64,000 nt of DNA from contig NZ_JAZHRV010000001.1 of NCBI RefSeq assembly GCF_036924595.1, positions 310,001 through 374,000 on the forward strand. The letters are read 5' to 3'. The notes beneath the pieces were generated by a model. It ran no database searches. It was not told the DNA's origin and was given only the letters and a program-made list of their open reading frames with translations. Positions within the stretch are counted from its first letter, which is position 1, and every line of letters begins with the position of its first letter. Of the stretch, positions 36,245-45,444 are shown piece by piece. Source of the DNA: Bradyrhizobium algeriense (GTDB lineage: Bacteria; Pseudomonadota; Alphaproteobacteria; Rhizobiales; Xanthobacteraceae). Made by a program: the position numbers and the translations under genes.

Positions 36245-37555
36245 TCAGTTTCGTAGCGCCTGCCGCGACCAGGCCTCGTCGCGCGCCGAAGGCCTGCAGT
36301 CGAGCCGCGCCGAGATGCGCCGGGCGGCCTTGTCGCCGTGACCGGCGCGCATATAGGCGACGATCAGCGTGTCTTCCCATAACTGGCGCTGGGCGCGGCT
36401 GCCGCCGATCCGCGCCAGTTCGGAAATCGCAGGTTCGAGCAGGCGGACCGCACCGTCATTGTCGCCTGCCGCAAACGCACCGATGCCGCGACAGAGGTCG
36501 ATCGCGCAGCCGCCCGGCGCCAGCTTGCCGTCGGCCGCGCGCGCTTCCAGTTGGGCCAGTCGCGTGTCGAGGGCAGCGCTGTCTGTTGTCGCCGCTGCCA
36601 GAGCGAAGTGAACGTCAGCAAAATGCGCGCCCGCCTGCGGGAAGTATTTCTCGCCATAAGCGGCTACCTCCCGCCAATGCGGCTCCAGCCCGGCCTTGCC
36701 GGCCAGCGACAGCCGCCACAACAGCGAGGCGCCATCGGTGAAGATGTTCAACGGCGGATAGGGCCGGCCTGCCGGCTTGATATGCGCTTCGTAGATCGCC
36801 AGCGCACCATCAAGATCGCCTTCGTCGAGGTTGGTCAGCGCGACGTGCCAGGCAAGATGCCCATGCAGAAAACTCTTGCGATCATGCGCGGGCATCCATT
36901 GCGCGAGAAACTCGCGGCCCACCGCCATGTCACCTTGCTCGAACATCGCATGCGAGAGGCCATGGGCTGCGTTGGCGTTTTCCGCACGCAGCGCCATTGC
37001 GCGCTCGGACAGTGTCCGGCCGGTGGAGAGATTTCCCGCCTCGGTGTGCGACCAGCCGAGGTAACTGACAAACCACCAGTCCTCGCCATAATGCCGCGCG
37101 TGGCGTTCACAGATCGCGAGCTTGGCGGCATCGTGGTCGGGACGACCCGAGAACGCGTAAAGGCCGAACGCGCCAAGCAGGATCGACAGCACCTGCGCAT
37201 CGCGCGGATATTCTTCGAGATGCGCCTCGGCGCCGCTCACGGCGACTTTCGGCTTGCTCTCGATCACGGCGGCCATGATCTCGACATGGCTTTTTTCGCG
37301 GGGCGTCGCGCCGGCGGCCAGTTCACGGGCCCGCGCCGCCATGGCGCGCGCCTTGCCGCCTTCCATGCTGAGCTGATGCAGCCGGGCGCGCCCGATATGC
37401 GCGAGCGCGAAGCCCGGATCTTCCGCGATCGCCTTGTCAAAGGCATCCTCGGCGCCGTGCCAGGCCGACAGCATGCAGTCGACGCCGTCACGGTAATGCG
37501 CGGCGGCGCGATCGGAGGCGGTGGTCAGCGTGAGGCCATATCTGTCGTGGTTCAT
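36245..37555 (-). CDS. TPR-repeat protein (TTC38-like)
   Basis: Protein of 436 residues without signal peptide. It consists of helical tetratricopeptide-like repeats: AHYRDGVDCMLSAWHGAEDA, FDKAIAEDPGFALAHIGRAR, LGWSHTEAGNLSTGRTLSER and HGLSHAMFEQGDMAVGREFL are clear units. The arrangement resembles the TTC38 family of unknown function. Convergent with the adenylate cyclase gene, with only 14 bases between stops. Confidence 0.82.
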   Translation of the reverse strand: MNHDRYGLTLTTASDRAAAHYRDGVDCMLSAWHGAEDAFDKAIAEDPGFALAHIGRARLHQLSMEGGKARAMAARARELAAGATPREKSHVEIMAAVIESKPKVAVSGAEAHLEEYPRDAQVLSILLGAFGLYAFSGRPDHDAAKLAICERHARHYGEDWWFVSYLGWSHTEAGNLSTGRTLSERAMALRAENANAAHGLSHAMFEQGDMAVGREFLAQWMPAHDRKSFLHGHLAWHVALTNLDEGDLDGALAIYEAHIKPAGRPYPPLNIFTDGASLLWRLSLAGKAGLEPHWREVAAYGEKYFPQAGAHFADVHFALAAATTDSAALDTRLAQLEARAADGKLAPGGCAIDLCRGIGAFAAGDNDGAVRLLEPAISELARIGGSRAQRQLWEDTLIVAYMRAGHGDKAARRISARLDCRPSARDEAWSRQALRN

Positions 37556-37588
37556 TGTTCTTATCCCTGGGCGATGGCATCGTCACGG

Positions 37589-38092
37589 CTAGAAATCGAG
37601 CTTGTCGCGCACGGCGTCGATGCCCGCCTTGGCGCAGGCCTCGTCCGCGTCGCCGCCGGGAGCCCCGGAGACGCCGACAGCGCCCAGCAGCGAGCCGGCC
37701 GCTTCAACCGTCAATCCGCCGCCGACGATCACGGCGCCAGGCAGGTGGCGAATTCCGGCCTGCATCATCCCGGGCTGGCTGATGGCGATGAGTTCGGTCG
37801 TGCTGGTGCGAAAGCTGGCCGCGGTCCATGCCTTGCCTGAAGCGGTCGACACCGTGTGAGGGCCCGCGAAGCGGTCGCGCAGCAAGACTTGCGTGATGCC
37901 GAAGCGGTCGACGACGGCGACCGTCACCTGAAAGCCGCGCTTTCTGCAATCCGCCAACGTCGCGCGCGCCAGGTCGAGCGCCAGTTCGGGGCTCAACGAT
38001 TTGTAGCTCACGAGGGCTTCCTGTGCGGCGGCCGAGCTGGCGAGCAGGAAGGAAATCGCCGTCGCGGCCAGTAGATTCCGAACAGTCATCAA
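37589..38092 (-). CDS. GlcG/HbpS-family heme-binding-like protein, exported
   Basis: Protein of 167 residues with a Sec signal peptide (LLAATAISFLLASSAAAQ). The mature part is a single GlcG/HbpS (formerly DUF336) domain: LALDLARATLADCRKRGFQV, VAVVDRFGITQVLLRDRFAG and the glycine-rich GAVIVGGGLTVEAAGSLLGAVGVSGAP. HbpS binds heme in the periplasm or outside the cell; the role here is not shown. Same strand as and 33 bases upstream of the TPR gene, so the two may form an operon. Confidence 0.85.
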   Translation of the reverse strand: MMTVRNLLAATAISFLLASSAAAQEALVSYKSLSPELALDLARATLADCRKRGFQVTVAVVDRFGITQVLLRDRFAGPHTVSTASGKAWTAASFRTSTTELIAISQPGMMQAGIRHLPGAVIVGGGLTVEAAGSLLGAVGVSGAPGGDADEACAKAGIDAVRDKLDF

Positions 38093-38236
38093 ATCCCTCC
38101 CGATGCTTCGTATCGCGCGGCGGCCGGCTTTCTGCGAGCTCCGAACCTTACCAGAGACGGCACCCGCATCCAGAATATTGTGGCTGCTGGTTCCGGGCCG
38201 GTTGAGCCGATGCCGATCCGCCGCTAGCGTGCGACC

Positions 38237-39451
38237 ATGACAGGACTGGCAGGTGGCATGACCGGGGAATCGCCTGATATCGATACGCCGAAAATCGATA
38301 CGGCAGCCGTGCCGGCGAGGCCTGCTTCGTCTGTCGACGCGGCCGATGACATGCCGCTGCTCCGTATCGAGGGAGTCTCTAAGAGCTTCGGGAGTTTTCG
38401 CGCGGTGGACCGGCTCTCGCTCGACATCGGGGCGGGCGAGTTCTTTGCGCTATTGGGTCCGAGCGGCTGCGGCAAGACCACGTTGCTGCGAATGCTTGCC
38501 GGCTTCGAGACGCCGGACGAGGGCCGCATCCTGCTTGGCGGCCGCGACATTGCGCCGGTGCTGCCGCACGAGCGTCCCGTCAACATGATGTTCCAGAACT
38601 ACGCGCTGTTTCCGCATCTCAACGTGCGGGACAATATCGCGTTCGGGCTGAAGCGCGCTGGCATGCCGCGCGCCGCCATCGATACCCGCGTGGCCGAGAT
38701 GGTGGCGCTGGTCAAGCTCGGGGGCATGGAGAAGCGCAAGCCGGACCAGCTTTCCGGCGGCCAGAAGCAGCGCGTGGCGCTGGCGCGCTCGCTGGCGCGG
38801 CGGCCCAAGGTTCTGTTGCTCGACGAGCCCCTGGCCGCGCTCGACAAAAAGCTGCGGGAGAGCACGCAGTTGGAGCTGATGGAGCTGCAGCGCCGTCTCG
38901 GCATGACCTTCATCATCGTCACCCACGACCAGGAGGAGGCGATGACGATGGCCAGCAGAATCGGCGTGATGGATGCCGGCCGGCTCCAACAGGTCGCGAC
39001 CCCGCGCGACCTTTATGAGGCGCCGGCCACGCGCTGGGTCGCCGAGTTCGTCGGCGACGTCAACCTGTTCGAGGGCGAGGTCTCCTCGCACGAACATCAT
39101 CGCCTGACGGTTGCGACCCGGGACGGCGGCGCCATCGTGGTCACGGACCCGCGCCAGCCTATTACCAAGACCAGCGTCACGGTCGCGGTCCGCCCCGAGA
39201 AGGTAAAACTGTCGCGCCGCGGCCCGGCGTCGGATGCGGATAATTCGCAGGCGATCAACCGGCTCGAAGGTGTCGTCACCGATGTCGGCTATCTCGGCGG
39301 TTCGACCGTCTACAAGATCAAGCTCGATTCCGGCGCGGTGGTGCGCTCGTCGATGGCCAATACCGCGCGGCTCGATATCGATACCCTTCGCGCTGGCCAG
39401 CGCGTGCTGGCGTGGTTCACGCCTGATGATTGCGTGGTGCTGGAGCAATGA
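38237..39451 (+). CDS. Polyamine-type ABC transporter ATPase
   Basis: ATPase of 404 residues of the PotA/PotG type. Walker A GPSGCGKTTLL, signature LSGGQKQRVALARSLARRP and Walker B LLLDEPLAALD are intact, and the last 110 residues form a TOBE domain (VAVRPEKVKLSRRG). The first 35 residues are an extra acidic/Ala-rich extension before LLRIEGVSKSFGSFRAV. It starts a three-gene operon with two permeases, each joined by overlapping stop/start codons. No binding-protein gene is nearby. Confidence 0.92.
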   Translation: MTGLAGGMTGESPDIDTPKIDTAAVPARPASSVDAADDMPLLRIEGVSKSFGSFRAVDRLSLDIGAGEFFALLGPSGCGKTTLLRMLAGFETPDEGRILLGGRDIAPVLPHERPVNMMFQNYALFPHLNVRDNIAFGLKRAGMPRAAIDTRVAEMVALVKLGGMEKRKPDQLSGGQKQRVALARSLARRPKVLLLDEPLAALDKKLRESTQLELMELQRRLGMTFIIVTHDQEEAMTMASRIGVMDAGRLQQVATPRDLYEAPATRWVAEFVGDVNLFEGEVSSHEHHRLTVATRDGGAIVVTDPRQPITKTSVTVAVRPEKVKLSRRGPASDADNSQAINRLEGVVTDVGYLGGSTVYKIKLDSGAVVRSSMANTARLDIDTLRAGQRVLAWFTPDDCVVLEQ

Positions 39452-40362
39452 GCGCGCGCCGCATCTTCGCGCAGCCAGCACGCTATGCCGCGATCGCGCC
39501 CTATGTCTGGATGGTGCTGTTCTTCCTGGTGCCGTTCGGCTTCGTGCTGAAGATCAGCCTGTCACAGACCGCGATCGCGCAGCCGCCCTACATGCCGGTG
39601 TTCGATTTCACCGAAGGGTGGGCGGCGATCAAGGCGGCCTTCGCGCAGCTCTCGCTGGATAATTTCACGCTGCTGGTCTCGGACAGCCTCTACATCAGCT
39701 CTTATTTGCGCAGCCTCGTCGTCGCGGTGACCTCGACATTGATCCTGTTGTTGATCGGCTATCCCATCGCCTATGGCATGGCGCGGCTGCCGCAACGCCG
39801 GCAGGCGATTGCGATGATGCTGGTCATCATTCCGTTCTGGACCTCGTTCCTGATCCGCATCTATGCCTGGATCAATATTTTGCAGCATGACGGGCTGTTG
39901 AATAAAATTCTGCTCGCGCTGCATCTGGTCTCGACACCGGTGGTGTGGCTCTCGACCGATACCGCGATGTATATCGGCATCGTCTATTCCTACCTGCCGT
40001 TCATGATCCTGCCGCTCTATGCGACGCTGGCCAGGATGGATCCCTCGCTGCTGGAAGCGGCAAGTGATCTCGGTGCGTCGCCCGGGAGAGCGTTCTGGCT
40101 GGTAACGTTTCCGCTGTCCTTGCCGGGGGTCGGCGCCGGTGCGCTGCTGTGCTTCATCCCGATCGTCGGCGAGTTCGTCATCCCCGATCTGCTCGCCGGC
40201 TCCGGCTCGATGATGATCGGCCAGACGCTGTGGCTGGAATTCTTCACCAACAAGGACTGGCCGGTCGCCGCGGCGGCTGCGGTTGCGCTGCTGGTGCTGC
40301 TGGTGCCGCCGCTATTGCTCTACGACCGGCTGCAGCGCCGTCAGCTCGGAGGTGAGGGTTGA
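39448..40362 (+). CDS. Polyamine-type ABC transporter permease (PotB/PotH-like)
   Basis: Inner-membrane permease of 304 residues with six helices. The EAA loop that contacts the ATPase reads DPSLLEAASDLGASPGRAFWLVTFPL. The N-terminal segment APYVWMVLFFLVPFGFVLKI is typical of PotH/PotB. The start ATG overlaps the ATPase stop (ATGA). Confidence 0.92.
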   Translation: MSARRIFAQPARYAAIAPYVWMVLFFLVPFGFVLKISLSQTAIAQPPYMPVFDFTEGWAAIKAAFAQLSLDNFTLLVSDSLYISSYLRSLVVAVTSTLILLLIGYPIAYGMARLPQRRQAIAMMLVIIPFWTSFLIRIYAWINILQHDGLLNKILLALHLVSTPVVWLSTDTAMYIGIVYSYLPFMILPLYATLARMDPSLLEAASDLGASPGRAFWLVTFPLSLPGVGAGALLCFIPIVGEFVIPDLLAGSGSMMIGQTLWLEFFTNKDWPVAAAAAVALLVLLVPPLLLYDRLQRRQLGGEG

Positions 40363-41177
40363 TGGCTGGCAAGGTCAACAGGCTATCGCCGTTCAACATC
40401 ACCGCGCTCGCGCTCGGGATGGCGTTTCTGTACCTGCCGATCGTGATCCTCGTCATCTATTCGTTCAACGCCTCGCGGCTCGTCACGGTGTGGGGCGGCT
40501 GGTCGCTGCGGTGGTACCATGAGTTCTTCAACGATCGCGCGATGCTCGACGCCGCCTGGATGAGCCTTCGCGTCGCTGCGGTTTCCGCCACGATCGCAAC
40601 GCTGCTCGGCACGCTGGCGGCGGTCGGGCTGGTTCGCGGCGAGCGCTTCAGGGGGCGTTCGCTGTTTTCCGGCATGCTCTATGCGCCGCTGGTGATGCCG
40701 GAGGTGATCTCCGGGCTTTCTCTATTGTTGCTGTTCGTGGCGCTGAACGCCGAGCGCGGCTTTTGGACGGTGACGATCGCCCACACCACGCTGACCATGT
40801 GCTTCGTTACCGTGGTGGTACAGTCGCGCCTCGCCTCGCTCGACCGCAGCCTGGAGGAGGCGGCGATGGATCTCGGCTGCGATCCGGTGCAGGCATTTCT
40901 TCGCGTGACCTTGCCGCTGATCATTCCGGCGATTGCCGCAGGCTGGATGTTGGCCTTCACGCTTTCGCTCGATGACGTCGTGATCGCGAGTTTCACGACT
41001 GGCCCCGGATCGGCGACGCTGCCGATCCGGATCTATTCCGAGGTGCGGCTGGGGGTGAAGCCCGAGATCAACGCGATCTGCACCATGGTGATCGCGCTGA
41101 TCGCGGTGGTCATCGTGATCGCTTCACTCGCCTCGAAACTGTCGAGCTCGCAAGGCGAGAGCGCAGCGCCGCTGTAG
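40362..41177 (+). CDS. Polyamine-type ABC transporter permease (PotC/PotI-like)
   Basis: Second permease, 271 residues, six membrane helices. The EAA loop is RSLEEAAMDLGCDPVQAF and the PotI-type block FTLSLDDVVIASFTTGPGS follows. Its ATG overlaps the preceding stop (TGATG). Closes the cassette; a palindromic repeat follows at once. Confidence 0.93.
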   Translation: MAGKVNRLSPFNITALALGMAFLYLPIVILVIYSFNASRLVTVWGGWSLRWYHEFFNDRAMLDAAWMSLRVAAVSATIATLLGTLAAVGLVRGERFRGRSLFSGMLYAPLVMPEVISGLSLLLLFVALNAERGFWTVTIAHTTLTMCFVTVVVQSRLASLDRSLEEAAMDLGCDPVQAFLRVTLPLIIPAIAAGWMLAFTLSLDDVVIASFTTGPGSATLPIRIYSEVRLGVKPEINAICTMVIALIAVVIVIASLASKLSSSQGESAAPL

Positions 41178-41179
41178 CT

Positions 41180-41284
41180 CCGTCATTCCGGGGCGATGCG
41201 AAGCATCGAACCCCAATGTGCAATTGCACATTGTGGAATCTCGACATTCCGGGTCTGGTCCTGCGGACCATCCCGGAATGACGG
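41180..41284. repeat. Palindromic repeat between convergent ABC operons
   Basis: Outer arms CGTCATTCCGGG and CCCGGAATGACG are complementary; inside lie TGTGCAATTGCACA and GGTCTGGTCCTGCGGACC palindromes. The element fills the space between the stops of two convergent operons and may stabilise or end both transcripts. Confidence 0.75.
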
Positions 41285-41295
41285 GATGGCGACTA

Positions 41296-42147
41296 TCACG
41301 ACTTCACCGCCCCCGCGGTCAGTCCCCCCACCATATAGCGCTTGAACGCGTAATAGATCGCAGCCGGCGGCAGCGCATAGATGAAGCCGGTGGTCATCAG
41401 CAACTCCCACGGCGAGTCGTCGGCGGCCAGGAAGTTGCCGAGCGCCACGGGAAGCGTGATTTCGGTGTCCTTGGAGAGCAGCAGGAACGCGTAGAGATAT
41501 TCGTTCCACGCCAGCAGGATCGCGTAGGTGCCGATCGCGACCAGCGAGGGCATCATCAAGGGCACATAGACCAGGCGGAACAGTTGCAGCGTGGTGGCGC
41601 CGTCCATGGTGGCGGCTTCATCGAGTTCGACCGGCAGCTTGTCGGACGCCTGCTTCAGCACCCAGATCGCGTAAGGGGAAGCGATCGTCACCATCGCGAG
41701 GATCAGCGACCAGTGATTGTTCAAGAGGCCGTAATTGCCCATGGTGCGGTACATCGGCACGGCGAGGAACGCCGCCGGGATGAAATAGGTGAACAGCGCG
41801 AGATTCATCACCCAGCGCCCGCCGGGCACGCGAAGCCGCGAGATCGAGAACGCGGCCGCGGTCGCGATCATCAACGTCAGTGTTCCCGCCGAAAGCGCGA
41901 TCACCACCGAATTGAGGAACTGGATCCAGAAATCGCGCAGGAAGTAATGCTGCTGGTGGAACACGATGTTGAAATTATTCAGCGTCGGATGCGTTGGCCA
42001 CAGCTTGCCCGAGAACGCATCTTCCTTCGGCGAGATCGCGAACAGGAACATGTGGTAGATCGGCACCATGGTCCAGATGAACACGGGGATGCCGATCAGC
42101 AGCAGCTTTGTTTCGGTGCCGACTTCGCGGAGTGTTGGCAGCTTCAT
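41296..42147 (-). CDS. Sugar ABC transporter permease (MalG type)
   Basis: CUT1-family permease of 283 residues with six hydrophobic helices. The EAA loop is VELDEAATMDGATTLQLFRLVYVPLM. Closes a three-gene operon (binding protein, MalF-type, MalG-type). Its start overlaps the stop of the MalF-type gene (ATGA). The usual ATPase gene is absent next door, so a shared ATPase encoded elsewhere must be assumed. Confidence 0.93.
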   Translation of the reverse strand: MKLPTLREVGTETKLLLIGIPVFIWTMVPIYHMFLFAISPKEDAFSGKLWPTHPTLNNFNIVFHQQHYFLRDFWIQFLNSVVIALSAGTLTLMIATAAAFSISRLRVPGGRWVMNLALFTYFIPAAFLAVPMYRTMGNYGLLNNHWSLILAMVTIASPYAIWVLKQASDKLPVELDEAATMDGATTLQLFRLVYVPLMMPSLVAIGTYAILLAWNEYLYAFLLLSKDTEITLPVALGNFLAADDSPWELLMTTGFIYALPPAAIYYAFKRYMVGGLTAGAVKS

Positions 42148-43016
42148 CGCGACAACCGTTTCATCATGAAATAGACCAGCGGCAGCACGAACGGCAGCGC
42201 GCAGACGATGGACGCCATCGCAAGACTCAGCTGGTCGAGCCTGAGATAGCGGATGCCGAGGGTAGCCAGCACGTGGGTGAGGTCGGCGGGGCCGCCGCCG
42301 GTGAGCAGGTAGACGCTGTTGAAATCGCCGAGCGTCCAGATCATCGAGAGCAGCGTGCAGGTGATGTAGAGCGTCTGCATCGACGGCCAGGTGATGTAGC
42401 GGAATTTCTGCGACCAGCTCGCGCCGTCGACCTCGGCCGCCTCATAGAGGTCATGCGAGATCGCAAGGCGCCCGGTCATCAGGATCAGCGTCCAGAACGG
42501 CAGCGATTTCCAGATGTGCACGCCGATCGCCATGGAAAGCGCCACCGTCGGGTCGTTCAGCCAGTTCGGGCCGTCTTCGCCGGTGAACTTGAAAATCAGC
42601 TGGTTGACCACGCCCCATTCCGGATTGAACATGAACCGCACGGAGAGAATGGTCGGAATCGACGGCACCGCCCAGGGCAGGATGAACAGCACCGACAGCC
42701 ATTTGATCCAGGTGCGCTGCTGCGCGAAGAAGCCGGATAAAAACAGCGCGATCGCCATTTTGAGGTTGATGCCGACCAGCAGGAAAATCAACGTGTTGAC
42801 GGCGGCGCGCGCGAAGATCGGGTCGTGCCAGAGCGCGACATAGCTCGCCGGATGCCGCGCCAGCCAGAGGCCATAGCCGACCGGATAGACCACGAAGGCG
42901 AGGAACACGAGCAGATAGGGCGCCAGCAGCACGATGCCCCAGACCTGCGGTGTGGTCAGCCGGGCTGACAGAGGCGGGCTTGGTATCGCGTGATCGCCCG
43001 AAAGCGTAATTGCCAT
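42144..43016 (-). CDS. Sugar ABC transporter permease (MalF type)
   Basis: CUT1-family permease of 290 residues, six helices. The EAA-like loop reads DLYEAAEVDGASWSQKFRYITWPSM. The N-terminal block VWGIVLLAPYLLVFLAFVVY is the first helix. Separated from the binding-protein gene by a repeat-filled gap of about 170 bases. Confidence 0.93.
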   Translation of the reverse strand: MAITLSGDHAIPSPPLSARLTTPQVWGIVLLAPYLLVFLAFVVYPVGYGLWLARHPASYVALWHDPIFARAAVNTLIFLLVGINLKMAIALFLSGFFAQQRTWIKWLSVLFILPWAVPSIPTILSVRFMFNPEWGVVNQLIFKFTGEDGPNWLNDPTVALSMAIGVHIWKSLPFWTLILMTGRLAISHDLYEAAEVDGASWSQKFRYITWPSMQTLYITCTLLSMIWTLGDFNSVYLLTGGGPADLTHVLATLGIRYLRLDQLSLAMASIVCALPFVLPLVYFMMKRLSR

Positions 43017-43045
43017 AGTCTAAACTCGTCACTCGAATCTTTGAA

Positions 43046-43183
43046 CCTCGCCCCGCTTGCGGGGAGAGGTCGGATTGCGAAGCAATCCGGGTGAGGGGGT
43101 ACAGGACTTTCCACGAGCGTCACTCGTGGAGGGAGCCCCTCACCCCGACCCTCTCCCCGCGAAGGGCGGGGAGAGGGAGAGGA
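43046..43183. repeat. Palindromic repeat between binding-protein and permease genes
   Basis: Contains CCTCGCCCCGCTTGCGGGG, a GATTGCGAAGCAATC palindrome, a CCACGAGCGTCACTCGTGG hairpin, and a perfect 12-bp inverted repeat CCCTCTCCCCGC-GAAGG-GCGGGGAGAGGG (43149-43177). The last lies 12 bases beyond the binding-protein stop. The position suggests protection of the upstream mRNA from decay. Confidence 0.75.
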
Positions 43184-43188
43184 TAGGA

Positions 43189-44574
43189 CTACCCAGCGAC
43201 CTGCTTGATGCGGGCGATCAGTTCGTCGACGGCCTTGTCGACCGGCACCTTCTCGCTTACCACGCGGTTCATTGCCTTGGCCCAGACGTTCTCGTTGTTC
43301 AAAATCGTGAACTTCCAGTTCTTGGTGAAGTCGAACGGCGTGGTGCCGCCGGTGAACTGATTGTAGACCGCTTTGCGATGCCGGTCAGCCTGCCAGAACG
43401 GGCTCTGCTGGCTGGCCGTCGTCACCGGGAACCAGCGGCCGAGCGCGCCCTCGATATAGGGGCGGACGTTCTCTTCCTGCAGCAGGAACTTGATGAACTC
43501 CTTGCCTTCGGCCTTGTTCTTGGCGACCGTGAACATCAGCCCGGTCTTGACATCCGAGCGGTACTTGATCGGCGTACCGTCCGGCTTGTTGGGGAACGAG
43601 GCGGTGATGATGGTCTCGTCATAGTTCTTCTTGCCGAGCGCGCGCTGTTCCGGCGTCAGCGCCGGGTTGTTGGCGTCGTCGAGCCATTTCGCGGCGATCG
43701 AGATCGTGAAGTTATGCGTCATCACGATCGTCTTGTTGTGGAAGGCGACGTTGTTGTCGGGGTCCTTCCAGGTGGTGGAGGAGGGCGGCGAGCAGGTCTT
43801 GGTGTAGGTGTCGGTGTAATCCTTCATCGCCTTGATCAGGTTTTCCCGCACCTTGGGATCGTCGACCGTAAGCTTGCCGTCGTCATCGACCAGCTTGACG
43901 TTGTGGGCGTCCATGAAGGTGTAGAACGACTGGAAGCTATCAGTGGATTCAACGCCCATCGGCTGGCCGACGGCGTAGACGCGCTGGCCGGTGGCCTTGC
44001 GGATCGCCGGCTGCACCTTGTCGCACCAGAACGACCAGTAATCTTCCCACTTGGTCGGGATGTCGCTCTGCTTGAAGCCGGCCTGCTCCAGCATGTCCTG
44101 CCAGATCTGGACGTGCATGCTCTGCTGCTTCAGCGGAAAGCCGTAATAGGCCTTCTTCTTGGTGACGTCGTTATAGAGCAGCGCGGTTTCCAGCGTGTTT
44201 GGCGCGAAAGCCGATTTCATCGGCGTCAGGATGTCGCCGAGGTCCTCGAGCTTGCCCTCGAATGCCCATTTGCCCTGCGCCTGCACGTCATAGCTGTCGG
44301 AATAGGCGACATCCGGCACGGTGCCGGAATCCAGCGCCGCCACCGTCTTCGGGATCATGTCCTGGATGGCGTATTGCGACAGTTCGACCTTGATGCCGGT
44401 CTTGGCCTCGAATTTCTTGATCGCCTCTAAAAGCGCGTCGTCCTCGGACTTATAAAAGCCCTTGCCGAACCAGACGGTGATGGTCTTTTGCTGGGCCAGC
44501 GCGGGTGCCGTGGCGTAAAACAGCCCGACGGCTGCGACCGCGAGTGAAAGCCCGCCTAATTTCTTGGATATCAC
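43189..44574 (-). CDS. Sugar ABC transporter substrate-binding protein
   Basis: Periplasmic family-1 binding protein of 461 residues. Signal peptide LSLAVAAVGLFYATAPALAQ; the mature protein begins QKTITVWFGKGFYKSEDDAL. The GTG at 44574 is chosen because AGGGAGAACAAC lies directly upstream; the open frame to 44733 is not expected to be translated. Substrate unknown; position and family point to a sugar or polyol. Confidence 0.9.
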   Translation of the reverse strand: MISKKLGGLSLAVAAVGLFYATAPALAQQKTITVWFGKGFYKSEDDALLEAIKKFEAKTGIKVELSQYAIQDMIPKTVAALDSGTVPDVAYSDSYDVQAQGKWAFEGKLEDLGDILTPMKSAFAPNTLETALLYNDVTKKKAYYGFPLKQQSMHVQIWQDMLEQAGFKQSDIPTKWEDYWSFWCDKVQPAIRKATGQRVYAVGQPMGVESTDSFQSFYTFMDAHNVKLVDDDGKLTVDDPKVRENLIKAMKDYTDTYTKTCSPPSSTTWKDPDNNVAFHNKTIVMTHNFTISIAAKWLDDANNPALTPEQRALGKKNYDETIITASFPNKPDGTPIKYRSDVKTGLMFTVAKNKAEGKEFIKFLLQEENVRPYIEGALGRWFPVTTASQQSPFWQADRHRKAVYNQFTGGTTPFDFTKNWKFTILNNENVWAKAMNRVVSEKVPVDKAVDELIARIKQVAG

Positions 44575-45206
44575 GTTGTTCTCCCTGAAAACCGCCGGCT
44601 TTTTAACCGGTTGGATAAAAGATAGCGCAACCATGCGGCGCGATCCAGATGGTCGATAGCAGACTTCTGTAGGGGGACATTCCGGGCGCAAATGCGGCAA
44701 AGCGCCCGCATATGTCCGGGCGTTACGGTTCAATCATTTTGGTTCAATCATTTGCGCCCTCGGATACCAGAAGCGATCCGGATTGTCGCAGCACGCAAAA
44801 CCGTCATGCCCCGCCACCGGGTCTCGCCTTCGGCGAGCCCGATGACAGGCTCCGGCGGGGCATCCAGTACGCCGCGGTCTCTCCACGTCATTGCGAGCGA
44901 AGCGAAGCAATCCATTCTTTCTTTATGCTGCGACATGGATTGCTTCGCTGCGCTCGCAATGACGGTGGATACAGTTTCGCATTCTCGCGGCGCATAGCGC
45001 CCGAGGTTTGCTAGAGACTTCCCGCCCTATTGCTCAGAGGGCGCAGGGAAGACCGGGTGCGCGCTGCACCCGCGGTCTCGTGTGCAATGTGCACAAGGAA
45101 GTACGCACACGAGCGGTGCGCGAGTTATTGGGGGTGATTTGGGGGGGAACTGGATAGCGAAGGCGGGAGATGGCGTTGCGATCATCGCGCCATGCTTGGT
45201 GATGCG
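44575..45206. repeat. Repeat-rich intergenic zone
   Basis: No gene is supported here. From left: a duplicated word GGTTCAATCATTT (near 44728 and 44742); a palindromic repeat at 44800-44985 with GTCATTGCGAGCGAAGCGAA and its complement TTCGCTGCGCTCGCAATGAC; and a stretch with GACCGGGTGCGCGCTGCACC and GTGTGCAATGTGCACA (45045-45110) of a kind I associate with dispersed repeats in these genomes. It should hold the promoter of the binding-protein gene at its left end. Confidence 0.6.
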
Positions 45207-45420
45207 TCAGCCCGCCGATAGCGGTACGCGTACTCGGCTGCCGGTGGCTTCTGCGTAGCGCAGGATCGTCTTGGTGCTCGGAAGCGTCTGGCTGTTTTCA
45301 AGCCGCGCGAAAGTGGATTGGCTGGTGCCCATCCGGGCCGCAAGTTCGGCCTGCGACAAGCCTGCGCGCAGGCGAGCGGAGCGGTTCAGCGGCTACCTTA
45401 AATTCCGGAGCCAACACATC
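45207..45420 (-). pseudogene. Broken XRE-type antitoxin gene (HigA-like)
   Basis: On the minus strand the C-terminal half reads GLSQAELAARMGTSQSTFAR then LENSQTLPSTKTILRYAEAT, a clear Cro/CI helix-turn-helix of the type that partners RelE/HigB toxins, ending at 45207. Its frame meets a stop (TAG) shortly upstream. The expected N-terminal continuation (PEFKVAAE) is found in another frame, so a one-base shift lies near 45380. Upstream of about 45425 the similarity ends and a transposase remnant of opposite strand begins. No toxin gene is left. Confidence 0.7.
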
Positions 45421-45444
45421 ATGCTCGGGAAATGGAGTTTGTTG

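Noticed and set aside
43057..44430. Open frame of 457 codons on the plus strand
   Set aside because: Antisense of the sugar-binding protein gene and an adjoining repeat; no recognisable protein features.
44711..44760. LexA box from the duplicated GGTTCAATCATTT word
   Set aside because: The two GTTC words are 10 bases apart rather than 7, so the spacing does not fit the operator.
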